The notes under the pieces are model-generated. The model had not been told where the DNA came from, searched no databases, and saw only the letters and a list, made by a program, of their open reading frames with translations. This document shows positions 54,331-64,000 of a stretch of 64,000 nucleotides of DNA, one piece after another (the first letter of the stretch is position 1; each line of letters opens with the position of its first letter). The DNA lies in assembly GCA_015143295.1 (NCBI GenBank), contig CM026553.1:3061912-3125911 (forward strand), read 5' to 3'. The position numbers and the translations under genes are program-made. This stretch comes from Tetracentron sinense (taxonomy: Eukaryota > Streptophyta > Magnoliopsida > Trochodendrales > Trochodendraceae).

Positions 54331-55784
54331 ACTATTCACGGTCCTCGCGTCATTGCAGAAATCCCAGTAAGGGTATTACGGTCTTTTGGTCAGTTCACTC
54401 TTACCTTAAGAGTTTAACCCGAGCCTTTAGGGCTTCATTCGACACTTAGAGAGTTTGAGAGAATAGGAGAAAGGGGAGAAGGCGATTCCAACCTAGGGTT
54501 TCCATTTTGGAGAGAAATCAAAGGGTTTTGAAACCCTAGATCAACCTCCAGCCCATTTTTCTTCAAGATCAAGGCACAAACTCGTGAGGAGCATCTCCTC
54601 AAACTAGGGCAGCAGCTACACAGTCGTTTTGGAAAGGGGTTTCTTCCTCATTTCTTCAAGGTCGGTACTTTTTACTACCCTCCTAGTTATAGTTCCTCTT
54701 CTCCCTCTATTTCTTTTGATTTTTCTTTCATTGATACATGTGCTATGAGATGGATGAATGGTGAATGGAGAATGGTAAATGGTGAATGGTGAATGGAGAT
54801 GGAATGGGCGATTGGATGCCAATGGTTGTGTGTGATGAACAAATGGGGAAGGGCATTGTTCCAATAATGAACATACATGTACGATTTGAGTAAAACCCAT
54901 CTAGAAAAGCATGTTGTAGGGTAAATCCATAATGAACACACCCTGTTTGATGAAATGCCAAGGTGAATAAAGTGAGCTGAAAATTTGTAAAGGCATGCCT
55001 AATAAATTCTGAATATTACTAGGGCCTATGATAGTGTGTTTCTTGCTTTCCCTAAAGGATATGAATATTACATTGCTCAATCTTTGATGCTACATGTGTT
55101 GTGAAATTACCCAAATGTCATCTTTAAATTTAAATGCAAGCATGTACACGTTTCTCACGAGCACGGCATGCATTACATGATTTATCGAGGTTTTCAAGAA
55201 CATGGTTAGAGGTGGGACATATCCTACGATATGTTTTACCTCGCTCTTGGCAAGGACAAGTCAATCATGCATTATCATAAGAAGGTTTCCCCTTCCCTCG
55301 CAAGTACATCTCACAAGGACATCTCACAAGTGAAAGGACATGACATGAGCATTTAGGAAGAAGGGTCTCCCTTCCCTCACAAGTAGTTTACTGTTCCAAG
55401 CATGACATGGCACGGCATGACAAGCATGGGCATTTAGGAAGAAGGGTCTCCCTTCCCTCACAAGTAGTTTACTTTCCCAAGCAAGCATGACATGGCATGA
55501 CACACATGACACGCATGATACGATAAGATAAGACAAACATGACAAGTTTTCAAGCAAGGAAATGGTATTTTCAGTCAAGTCAAGTGCACGGTGTTTTCAA
55601 GGGTTTCATCGGTTTTTATGAATTCAAGCATGATTATATACTCCTTTACTTTATTATCATGATATGAATTATTCCTGTTTTATATGCTTGAATTGTTTCA
55701 TGCTTTATATATGCTATCTGTATGCTATGACTGTTGGTTAGTGCTTAGTACCCGCTGAGTATTCCATGCTCAACCGTACTTCTT

Positions 55785-55901
55785 ATGTCGGCAGGTTCTG
55801 AGGGAGCTGCTGCTCCATTTGATGTTTGTGCTCCTGGTTCATGGGTGGAAGAGGAGTACGTTGAGGAGCCTTTGGAGGAACCTCTCGTAGAGGGTTATTA
55901 G
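55785..55901 (+). CDS. Conserved LTR micro-ORF, copy G', 38 codons
   Basis: ATG at 55785. Reads MSAGSEGAAAPFDVCAPGSW, then VEEEYVEEPLEEPLVEGY and TAG. Nearly identical to copy L; the final residue Q of L is the stop codon here (CAG to TAG). About 290 bp before the LTR end. Small, acidic, no membrane segment. Function unknown. Confidence 0.6.
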   Translation: MSAGSEGAAAPFDVCAPGSWVEEEYVEEPLEEPLVEGY

Positions 55902-57161
55902 TAGGTGGTGTTAGATTCTGAGTGGATTAGCTGTGGGTGAGATGAGAGTCAGATTTATGTATTTTGGTGGGCATGTCCGCACTTTCTTTTGGATTCTTTT
56001 CGTATAAACTGGGATTGATTATGTATATACATAGAGGTTTGGTAGACTTCCGCTATACCATGTTAGAGTATGTTTCCGCTGTTTTGCCCTCTCTTGTATA
56101 TGCTCTGTGGGTTTTGCAGGTTAGTCGTCAAGCAAGTCATGATTAGTTGTCCAAAGTTCACTCTAACTCCTAGGGTGGGTTTTGGGGCGCTACAGTTAGT
56201 ATGTAAATCAACAAGGAGATAGGAAAAAATTGTGTGGTTTATGTATGGTGGGTAATGAATGAAGGGATGATTGTTGGATTGGATGAAATGAGTATGAGTT
56301 TGATTAAAAATTGTGATGTATTATTAAATTAGGTTTTTTTAAAAAAAAATTAATTTTATAAAAATTATATACCGAAAATTGATATATGATTAATGGAATT
56401 GTTTCATTATTTTATTGTTGAAAACCTTATAAAACATGTTTTTAGATTGATCAATTATGAAAAATTGCATTTGCTTAGATTTATGTATGATGGACAAATT
56501 GCATGATGATATATGTTGATTAAATTAAACCTTGAATTATGATTGTGTGACTTAGGGGTATTATCATGGCGGCGTTAGTCGTTATGATAAGCTTTCGAGA
56601 GCCTTAACCAATAATTCTAGTGTGATTTAATTAATGACTATCATTGTTTCACTCACACTTATTCATGAAAATAAATATGCACAAGCATAATAAAAAGCAA
56701 GATCATAAGTATTATACAAGTATACAAGCACACGAGCATAACTGTATGATTGAGTTTGCACAGCCTGAGTACCAACAAGCCTAAGATCAAAGCAAGACAA
56801 GCTGTATGCATCGGATAATGTGTAGACAAGCCATATGCACCGGATAATGTGTAAACCGTATGGTACCTCAGTAAGTTGGGTATATATTAGTCTCTATCCA
56901 ATATATGGGGTAAAATTATTTGAAGTTATTGTACTATGCATGTTGTTGGATACATTCATGAATAAGAAAAAAAATAAGATAAGTAAGAAAAAAATATGTA
57001 CAAATGAGCACGTCTAAGAATTAAATTGAAATTATGCTTCCACACTCTGATTTGTTTATATGCTTACATGTAATGTTAAATTCTAATTTATGCTTTATAT
57101 TAAATGTTGTTATATTGTTAGTTAGAAATTTATATATGCGGAGTAACTCGTTATTCAGCCG

Positions 57162-57311
57162 ATGACTTTGTTATCGGCAGGTTCTAGGTTTGATATTTGT
57201 ACCTCAGGACCTTGGGAAGAGGAAGAGTACGAGGAAGAAGAAGAAGATCTAGCAGGTGATTATCCCGATGGTGAATGGAATTTGTCTCGTTGGCCATTTC
57301 TTGGGAATTAA
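57162..57311 (+). CDS. Conserved LTR micro-ORF, copy G 5' LTR, 49 codons
   Basis: ATG at 57162. Reads MTLLSAGSRFDICTSGPW, then EEEEYEEEEEDLAGDYPDGE and WNLSRWPFLGN before TAA. It shares the D-I-C-x3-G-P-W-x-E-E-E-Y core with E, F, L and G', but has a longer C-terminus like copy A. Its partner in the 3' LTR differs at ten codons, all non-synonymous. About 290 bp upstream of the primer-binding site, so it lies in the genomic RNA leader. Confidence 0.6.
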   Translation: MTLLSAGSRFDICTSGPWEEEEYEEEEEDLAGDYPDGEWNLSRWPFLGN

Positions 57312-57602
57312 ATAATTAGTATTTAAATTTGAAGTTCAAGACATTGTAATAGACTTAATTTTGGATTTATGGTTAGGATGAATTGGTAGTTGAGAATCAT
57401 GATGGATTATTCGAATTATTTATTATGTTATAGTTTTAATTTGAGATAGTAGATTTGATTATGATTAATTAAAGAAAAATTTTCAGGTTCATATTTTAAA
57501 TTGCCTTAAATGCTTATGACAGGATGTTATGATGATTTAATGGTTTAGTCACATGCAAAGGTCTCACTTTAATCTAGGTGGGATTTTGGGGCGCGATAGA
57601 GA

Positions 57603-57614
57603 TGGTATCAAAGC
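57603..57614 (+). other. Primer-binding site of element G
   Basis: TGGTATCAAAGC, four bases after the LTR end; the standard tRNA-Met-type site is TGGTATCAGAGC. One G-to-A change. Confidence 0.85.
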
Positions 57615-58218
57615 AAAGACATTAAGTCCATATAGGGTTTAGTTGTCTTTCAGGATAGATAAATGGATTAGTCTTAAATTCGGATTGATACCATGACGGA
57701 TGTGGTGTCATTAGGTTCTCTAGGATTTAGGCCTGTTATGCAATTGGATGCTAATAAAAATTATTATATGTTATTATAGACTATTATGAGTTTTGTATTC
57801 TAAAGTGATAATTATATGTTAGGATGACTGATGTCTAAATGAAACTTATGAGTTATTCTTAAAATTTGGGTTGGATAACGACAAAGCAAATGCATTGAGT
57901 TCCTTAAGGTTAAGTATATTATAAGGAAAACCCTGGGCGAATAGGATTTAAATTCTTTAAGGATTAGGCTTAAGATTTGTTATAAGTCTAGGTTACGATT
58001 GTTCTCAAGTTGGACTTATGGTTAGTTAATTGCTCTCAAGAATTTCGTCATGATACGCAACAACCCAGATTGCTACGATCTAATATTATTGTTTTGAGTA
58101 TGAAATCTCTATGATGATTGTAAATATGCTATGATATTATTATATGTGAAACATGATATGTTATATGATATATGTGCACAAGATTAACACTTAGTTATGC
58201 AATAACTCGGGCACCTTA
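57615..58218 (+). other. Former gag position in element G, no gag left
   Basis: Only about 600 bp separate the primer-binding site from protease, and no capsid or CCHC motif is readable in any frame. A Tekay gag normally needs well over 1 kb, so gag is deleted. No other feature is seen. Confidence 0.6.
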
Positions 58219-58835
58219 TTGATTAACGAATGTTTGACACATGTATTGATCGATACGGGATCGACGCACTCATTTGTTACACCTAGATTTGCAAAGGTAT
58301 TTGTTTCAGAACCAAGCCAGTTAGATAAGGAGTTGTCCATCTCGACTCCTATCAGTAGATCAGTGGTCACCAACCAAGTATATCGAGCTTGTGTCATCCA
58401 AATTGGACAACATAAGTTACTGGCAGACCTGATTATCCTAGACTTTCAAGATTTCGATATCATTCTTGGAATGGATTGGCTTGCAACTTACCACGGGCAT
58501 GTAGATTGTTTTAAGAAGATGGTGAATTTCAAACCAGTTAATGGAATTCCCTTCCATTTTAGAGGATTGAAGAAGGACATCGCTCGATTTGCACCATTGA
58601 GTCTTTCGAATCTAGAGATGAAAGATTCTTCTATCATCCCAGTAGTCAGTGAGTTTATGGATGTATTTCCTAACGAGTTACCAAGATTGCCACAAGATAG
58701 GAAGATTGAATTTGTTATAGACCTAGCTCCAGGCACTGCACCGATTTCTAGAGTACCGTATAGGATGGCTCCAACAAAACTAAAGGAGTTGAAGGTACAA
58801 ATTGAGGAATTACTAGAATAGGGTTTCATTAGACC
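58219..58835 (+). pseudogene. Protease and RT N-terminus of element G
   Basis: The aspartic protease active site VLIDTGSTHSF (about 58243-58275) is intact; then QLDKELSISTPISRSVV and IILGMDWLATYHGHVDC (about 58460-58510), the family's protease end. The RT N-terminus follows: VSEFMDVFPNELPRLP, IEFVIDLAPGTAPIS, PYRMAPTKLKELKVQ and a TAG near 58819 in the Q position of [13 protein letters not shown]. The sequence then jumps, without the RT palm, to the next feature. The start given is the first ATG of the open frame; in a live element this is part of a longer gag-pol. Confidence 0.9.
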
Positions 58836-58855
58836 AAGTGTGTCACCTAGGTCTC

Positions 58856-59515
58856 GCAAGATATTATAGAAGATTCGTAGAGGGATTCTCTAGCTTGGTA
58901 GCACCACTTACTCACTTGACCAAGAAAAATACCAAGTTCACATAGGATGATAAATGCGAATAGAATTTCTTAGAATTGAAGAAGCACCTCACTACGACCC
59001 CAGTCCTTACTATTCCATTGGGTAGTGGTGGATTTGTAGTTTACAGTGATGTTTCACATATTGGATTAGGTTGTGTTCTCATGCAACATGGTAAGTTCAT
59101 TACCTATGTATCCCGGCAATTGAAGAACCATGAGAAGAACTATCCTACTCATGATCTAGAGCTAGCAGCAGTGGTTTTTGCTCTAAAGATTTGGTGGCAC
59201 TATTTGTATGTAGAAGAGTTCGAAATTTTTACAGATCACAAAAGCCTCAAGTACTTGTTCTCTCAGAAAGAGCTCAACTTGAGACAACGCCGTTGAGTAG
59301 AGTTTTTGAAAGATTATGATTGTTCGATTCAATATCATCCGGGAAAAGCTAATATAGTAACAGATGTACTTAGCAGAAGGCTTTCTGGTTTATTGGCACA
59401 CTTAAGGGTAAAAGGGTGGAAATTGTTAGAAGACATGTCTAACAACAAAACAAGTTTCAGTCTTTGTACCTTTGGACCATTGGTAGCTTATATTGCGGTT
59501 AAACCATATATTTGA
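58856..59515 (+). pseudogene. RNase H of element G after RT deletion
   Basis: Opens with [20 protein letters not shown], the end of RT, joined directly to the RT N-terminus; everything from VSPWGAP to the FLGLAG block, including the Y-x-D-D site, is gone. RNase H follows: [17 protein letters not shown] (first D), [15 protein letters not shown] (E), [13 protein letters not shown] (D) and NIVTDVLSRR (last D). Stops near 58949 (W position), 58963 (Q position) and 59295 (W position) fit single transitions. Confidence 0.9.
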
Positions 59516-59530
59516 GTCAGAATCATAGAG

Positions 59531-60740
59531 TTGCAAGGGTCTGATGAAGAATTGTTAGCTTATCGAGCCAAGTCCTTTGAAAATGGTCAAAAAGATTTCT
59601 CAACTAATGTAGAAGGAGCCATAACATTTAAACGCAGGTTATGTGTCCCAAATAATGAAGAATTGAGACGAGAGATTTTGGACGAAGCACATTGGTCCAA
59701 GTATACAGTTCATCCTGGTGGTACTAAGATGTACCAAAATCTCAAGAGGCACTATTGGTGGAGGAATATAAAGAGAGATGTGGCTACTCATGTATCTCAA
59801 TGTTTGGTCTATCAACAAGTCAAAGCCGAACATAAGAGACCTGCAGGATTATTACAACCTCTTCCCATTCCCGAATAGAAGTGAGAAAATATAGCAATGG
59901 ATTTTATTGTGGGTTTGCCAAGGACAGCTAAGAATTTCGATGCTATTTGGGTAGTGGTAGACCGTTTGACTAAGTCAACTCATTTTCTCCCTTATCGAAC
60001 TACTTATAATGATAACAAGTTAGCGGAACTCTATATAAAAGAAGTAGTTCGTCTTCATGGGGTGCTTGTCACTATAGTTTCTGATAGAGATACAAGGTTT
60101 ACATCAAGATTTTGGAGGAGTTTTCAGCAGGCCATGGGATCTCACCTGGATTTCAGTACGACATTTCATCTTCAAACAGATGGTCAGACAGAGAGAGTGA
60201 ATCAGGTTATTGAGGATATGCTCCGGTCTTGTATGCTTGATTTTCAAGGTAGTTGGGATGAGTAGTTGCACTTAGTTGAATTTGCTTATAACAACAGTTA
60301 TCAAGCAAGTATTCAAATGGCACCGTTTGAAGCCTTGTATGGTAGGAGTTGTCGGTCTCCTCTCTATTGGGATGAAGTAGGAGAGAGAAAACTTTTGGGT
60401 CTCGAGTTAGTTGAACAGACCACAGACAGGGTTAACTTGAACAGGAAAAGGTTGAAGATTGCTCAGAGTAGACAAAAGAGTTATGCGGACACCCGAAGAA
60501 GAGATTTGGAATTTCAAGTGGGAGATTATGTTTTCGTCAAAATATCTCGTACAAAAGGAGTTATGAAGTTTAGTAAGAGAGGCAAGTTAAGCCCAAGGTA
60601 TGTTGGACCTTTCGAGATTATCAGGAGGGTAGAAGAAGTGGCATACAGGTTACCCTGCCTCCTGACATGGCAGCAGTTTATAATGTCTTCCATGTCTCTA
60701 TGTGGAGGAAGTATATTCAAGATCTATCACACATCATCGA
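59531..60740 (+). pseudogene. Integrase of element G
   Basis: Zinc-binding N-terminus: HPGGTKMYQNLKRHYWWRNI ... CLVYQQVKAEHKRPAGLLQP (about 59710-59865), with the second C of C-L-x-C changed to Y. Stops near 59876 and 59882 replace the two W residues of PEWKWE. Core: MDFIVGLP (D), WVVVDRLTKSTHF, IVSDRDTRFTSRFW (D), QTDGQTERVN (E), 35 residues between the last two. A TAG at 60263 (SWDE-stop-LHLVEF). Then YNNSYQASIQMAPFEALYGR, RRDLEFQVGDYVFVK and GKLSPRYVGPFEI. A one-base deletion near 60652 shifts the frame before AVYNVFHVSMWRKYI. Confidence 0.93.
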
Positions 60741-60741
60741 C

Positions 60742-60945
60742 TTTGAACCGCTGAAAATTTGAGAAGATTTAACAATAGTAGAACAACTAGTTCAAATTCT
60801 GGATCAAAAAGAGCATGTTCTACGCAGGAAGACCATCCGTTTTGTCCTCCTTCATTAGAAATATCACTCCGTTGAAGAGGCTACTTGGGAGAGAGAAGAC
60901 AAAGTTCAAGAGAAGTATCCCAATCTATTTAACTAAGGTATGTAA
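60742..60945 (+). pseudogene. Chromodomain of element G
   Basis: In the frame after the deletion: DFEPLKI, TGA (R position), EDL, then QLVQILDQKEHVLRRKTIRF, a TAG at the W position of V-L-W, HSVEEATWERED and KVQEKYPNLF before a stop. This is the C-terminal integrase chromodomain of Tekay elements, thought to direct insertion to methylated-histone chromatin. One aromatic-cage or core W is lost. Confidence 0.85.
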
Positions 60946-60964
60946 TTTCGAGGCTGAAATTCTT

Positions 60965-60979
60965 TTAAGGGGGGTAGGA
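60965..60979 (+). other. Polypurine tract of element G
   Basis: TTAAGGGGGGTAGGA immediately before the 3' LTR, preceded by the TTTCGAGGCTGAAATTCTT block typical of this lineage. It primes plus-strand DNA synthesis. Confidence 0.88.
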
Positions 60980-63253
60980 TGTAAAGACCCAAAACTTGTT
61001 TTTCTTGAAACTAATGCATATTAAATGAAAATATGGAGATTTTGCTTAAACCGTTGTAATTAATGTTAATTGATTTCCATGATTGTTTAATTGATGATTA
61101 ACTATGTATAAATATATCTATGTAAAGTTTTAACTAAAGTTATAAATATTGTATGACCAATGGTTAAGGTTTAAAGCAAATAAAATTGTCAAAATAGGTA
61201 AAATTTCCTCTATCATAAGAGGGGTATTTTGGTCATTTTTATTTATCCAAAATTTATGAAAATTTTAAGATAAATTCTATATGACCTAAAGTAGCTATAG
61301 TTCAAATTTCAGGTTAATCCGATAAGAATTGAACTCTATAGAATTATTCAAAGTTTAGTGGCAAAACTATAAATAGGTGGATGAATAGTGTTTCGTGAAT
61401 AGTGTTTTTAGCAATTCTAATCACTTTCCAACTCTAGTATTGTCTATATAAGGACCTTAACTCATGAATTTTAGGTATTCTATCATTCTAAAACTAATTA
61501 GAGAGAAAAAGGGAAGAAAAACCTAGGGTTTCTCAAAGAGTTCTCAATAGAGAAGAAGAGAGAGAAAAAATTATTTTTGAGAGATCTAAGAGGGAAAATC
61601 TAAGGTTTTGCAAGGAGGAAAGTGTGAAGGCTTAAATCGAACCCATTTGCAAGCACTTGATCATAGGGAAGCGATCGGGAGAGATAAATATAGGTTCCTT
61701 CCTACCAATATGATGATTTTTAATATAAATAAGGAGATATAGTTAGATTTAAAGTAAGAAATAAGATCAAACATGTCATTTTATTAATCCCTTATGAAAG
61801 TGTTTATGATTTTAAGAGATATTTTCTTATGATGTTAGTATATAAATTAACAAGAGGAAAGAGAAAATTTGTGTGATTTATGTATGTTGGATAATGAAGG
61901 AAGGGATGATTATTGGATTAGATGAAATGAATATGAGTTTGATTAGAAATTGTGATGTATTATAAAATTAGGTTTTTTTTGTAAAATTAATTTTATAAAA
62001 ATTATATACCGAAAATTGATACATGATTAATAGAATTGTTTCATTATTTTATTGTTGAAAACTTTATAGAACATGTTTTTAGATTGATCGATTATGAGAA
62101 ATTATATTTGCTTAGATTTATGTATGATGGACAAATTGCATGATAGTATATGTTGATTAAATTAAATCGTAAATTATGATTATGTGACTTAAGGGTATTA
62201 TCATGGCGGCATTAGTCGTTATGATGAGCTTTCGAGAGCCTTAACCAATAATTCTGGTGTGATTTAAGTAATGACTATCATTGTTTCACTCACACTTATT
62301 CATGAAAATAAATATGTACAAATATGATAAAAAATAAGATCATAAGTATTATACAAGTACACGAGCATGACTGTATGATTGAGTTTTGCACGGCCTGAGT
62401 ACTAACAAGCCTAAGATCAAGGCAAGTCGTATGCACCGAATAATGTGTAGACAAGTTGTATACACCGGGTAATGTGTAGACAAGTCATATGCACCGAATA
62501 ATGTATAAACCGTATGGTACCTCGGTAAGTAGGGTATATGTTAGTCTCTATCCAATATATGAGGTAAAGTTATTTTAAGTAATTGCACTATGCATGTTAT
62601 TGGATACATTCACGAATAAGAAAGACAAGTAAGATAAGTAAGAAAAAAATAAGTACAAATGAGCACGTCTAAGAATTAAATTGAAATTATGCTTCCGCAC
62701 TCTGATTTGTTTATATGCTTACATGTAATGTTAAATTCTAATTCATGTTTTATATTAAATCTTGTTATATTGTTAGTTAGGAGTTTATATACGCGGAGTA
62801 ACTCATTACTCAACCGATGACTTTGTCATCGGCATGTTTTAGGTTTGATATTTGTGCCTCAGGACCTTGGGAAGAGGAAGAGTACGAGGAAGAAGAAGAA
62901 GATCCAACAGGTGATTATCCCGATAGTGAATGGAATTTGGATCGTTGGTCATTTCTTGAGAATTAAATTATTAGTATTTAAATTTGGAGTTCAAGACATT
63001 GTAATAGACTTAATTTTGGATTTATGGTTATGATGAATTGATAGTTGAGAATCATGATGAATTATTCGAATTATTTATTATGTTTTAGTTTTAATTTGAG
63101 ATAGTAGATTTGATTATGATTAATTAAAGAAAAAAATTTATGTTCATATTTTAGATTGCCTTAAATGCTTATGATTGGATATTATGATGGTTTAATGGTT
63201 AAATCACGTGCCAAGGTCTCACTTTAATCTAGGTGGGATTTTGGGGCGCGACA
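60980..63253 (+). repeat. 3' LTR of element G
   Basis: 2274 bp, TGTAAAGACCCAAAAC to GGGGCGCGACA. TATATAAGG at 61445-61453. Contains the direct repeats of TGTATACACCGGGTAATGTG type (62415-62520) and the micro-ORF. Confidence 0.92.
62817..62966 (+). CDS. Conserved LTR micro-ORF, copy G 3' LTR, 49 codons
   Basis: ATG at 62817. Reads MTLSSACFRFDICASGPW, then EEEEYEEEEEDPTGDYPDSE and WNLDRWSFLEN before TAA. Same length as the 5' LTR copy and still open. The ten codon differences between the two, all non-synonymous, arose after insertion in a dead element and show what unselected change looks like here. Confidence 0.55.
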   Translation: MTLSSACFRFDICASGPWEEEEYEEEEEDPTGDYPDSEWNLDRWSFLEN

Positions 63254-64000
63254 TTCTCATTCCATTAAAGAAAATGATCTAGGTTAATGTAACCTAAGCA
63301 TTCAACATCCTGAAATTAAATCACAATATATGCATACATAAATAGACTTACCACATGCAATTCATAAAAACAATATTTAAAGTTCACGGACTAATATTTA
63401 ACGTTCACGGGCTAGTATTTAACATTCACGGACGCTAATATTTAACGTTCACAGACTAGTAATAATTTAATAACTCATTGCAAATCATGTAAATCAATTC
63501 TCAATAATTCATTAAATCATAAAAACTAACATTCTTAATTTTCTTTTATTTAAAATAATATTTAGAACTTCTCAAGATCATGCTCATTCAATATTAAATC
63601 CATTCTCATTCATGCAAAATCAAACGTATTAAATATACTCAATATTTAATCTTAATTGTTAGTAAAAATTGTATTTTTACCTCTCAAGATCGCTTCCCCA
63701 TGATTGAAGCGTTTTAGAATAGTTGGATCTTGATCTCCAATAATGCTTCTTGATCTTAAAAGATTGAATCTTGATCTTCAAAGAATGTTTCTTGATCTCT
63801 AACCATTTTCCTTCTTTTCTAAGCCAATCTCTAGGTCTTCTCCATTTGAAAACCCTTAAAATACTCAAAAAAAAGCTCTCTCAATAAAAACCTAATAAGT
63901 TTTGGGCAATAATAGGTTAGAAAGGGAAGCCAAAAATCAAGTTTAGGGTTTCTCGGATTACTATTCATGCACTATTCATAATTTTGCATATTTACGATTT
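63254..64000 (-). mobile_element. Partial LTR copy M (Tekay-like, minus strand)
   Basis: The minus strand carries AGCGATCTTGAGAGGTAAAA at about 63679-63700, matching the GCGATCGAGAGAGGTAAATA block of element G's leader, preceded (element sense) by a CCTAGAGATTGGCTTAG-like leader and, near 63965, ACTATTCA words as in other U3 regions. A small tandem array of TATTTAACGTTCACGGACTA units lies at 63385-63460. It continues beyond the window; the 3' part with the micro-ORF is absent. Confidence 0.6.

Larger units (their letters stand above)
53681..56194 (+). mobile_element. Solo LTR G' (Tekay-like)
   Basis: Begins TGTAGAACCCCGGACC, ends GGGGCGCTACA, flanked by GTTAG at 53676-53680 and 56195-56199. 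2514 bp. Same family as L. Contains a U3 array, a tandem GGGTCTCCCTTCCCTC block (55280-55480), and the micro-ORF. Confidence 0.92.
53108..57598 (+). repeat. 5' LTR of element G, truncated and split by G'
   Basis: Collinear with 61280-63253 of the 3' LTR outside 53681-56199. TATATAAGG is at 53287-53295. Ends GGGGCGCGATA at 57598, where the 3' LTR has GCGCGACA (one C-to-T). Confidence 0.88.
53108..63253 (+). mobile_element. Tekay/Del chromovirus retrotransposon, deleted (element G)
   Basis: Plus strand. 5' LTR (first ~300 bp missing, split by solo LTR G'), primer-binding site, protease, RNase H, integrase, chromodomain, polypurine tract, full 3' LTR. gag is absent and the RT core is deleted. 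The chromodomain and the tRNA-Met-type primer site place it in the Tekay lineage. Multiple stops; non-functional. Confidence 0.9.

Noticed and set aside
53932-54449. Long overlapping reading frames of 108-171 codons in all three plus frames
   Set aside because: They are produced by the 24-25-bp tandem array in the U3 of solo LTR G'; the peptide is a repeat of the unit and has no domain.

Overview
The window is plant nuclear DNA, almost certainly angiosperm pericentromeric or other retrotransposon-rich heterochromatin. The evidence is the element families present: Ty3/gypsy Tat/Ogre, Athila-like and Tekay/Del chromovirus elements, a Ty1/copia pol remnant, a CACTA-type transposon end and MITE-like elements. 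I see no intact host gene, no rRNA or tRNA gene and no CRISPR. The species cannot be named from the sequence; a large, repeat-rich genome is implied.

Layout. 1-6863 holds old debris: a decayed copia reverse transcriptase, a 316-bp tandem duplication, fold-back and TIR elements, a MITE with a 7-bp target duplication (4868-5164), and a CACTA-like end followed by a CT-rich stretch. From 6864 on, the window is a stack of nested LTR elements. A minus-strand Tekay-like LTR (copy A) is split by a 17.2-kb Tat/Ogre element (copy B, 7034-24223, TSD CATAT). B has 2.8-kb LTRs, an extra ORF1, gag-protease-RT-RNase H, a second archaeal-type RNase H and integrase, all inactivated. Next come a truncated Tekay-like LTR (H) and a Tat LTR (C). 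C is split by a 12-kb Athila-like element on the minus strand (D, TSD GGACT/GGGCT). D's own LTR contains solo LTR E (TSD AGAAG), and E contains solo LTR F (TSD CTATG). Then follow truncated LTR J, a minus-strand Tekay element K with solo LTR L inside it (TSD GAATA), a plus-strand Tekay element G whose 5' LTR contains solo LTR G' (TSD GTTAG), and finally a partial minus-strand LTR (M).

No autonomous element survives. B is full length but full of stops. D keeps only gag-protease, K keeps gag plus a protease/chromodomain fusion, and G keeps protease, RNase H, integrase and chromodomain but has lost gag and the RT core. Where the ancestral residue can be inferred, nearly all in-frame stops are single C-to-T or G-to-A changes (Q, W or R to stop), as expected from deamination of methylated cytosine.

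The strongest new signals are inside the LTRs. (1) Eight Tekay-family LTR copies carry, shortly before their 3' end, the same small acidic ORF of about 38-54 codons (motif D-[IV]-C-x3-P-W-x-E-E-E-Y). Six are open. Between families the codon differences are mostly synonymous; between the two LTRs of one dead element they are all non-synonymous. This looks like an overlooked micro-protein once under selection. (2) Just upstream of the TATA box, four of these LTRs carry clustered 14-bp palindromes with a GATCGATC core whose outer bases are shared within a copy but differ between copies; a fifth LTR uses TTCGAA and TTTAAA cores instead. (3) The Tat LTRs carry several dispersed hairpins built on AATGGCGGTA/TACCGCCATT.
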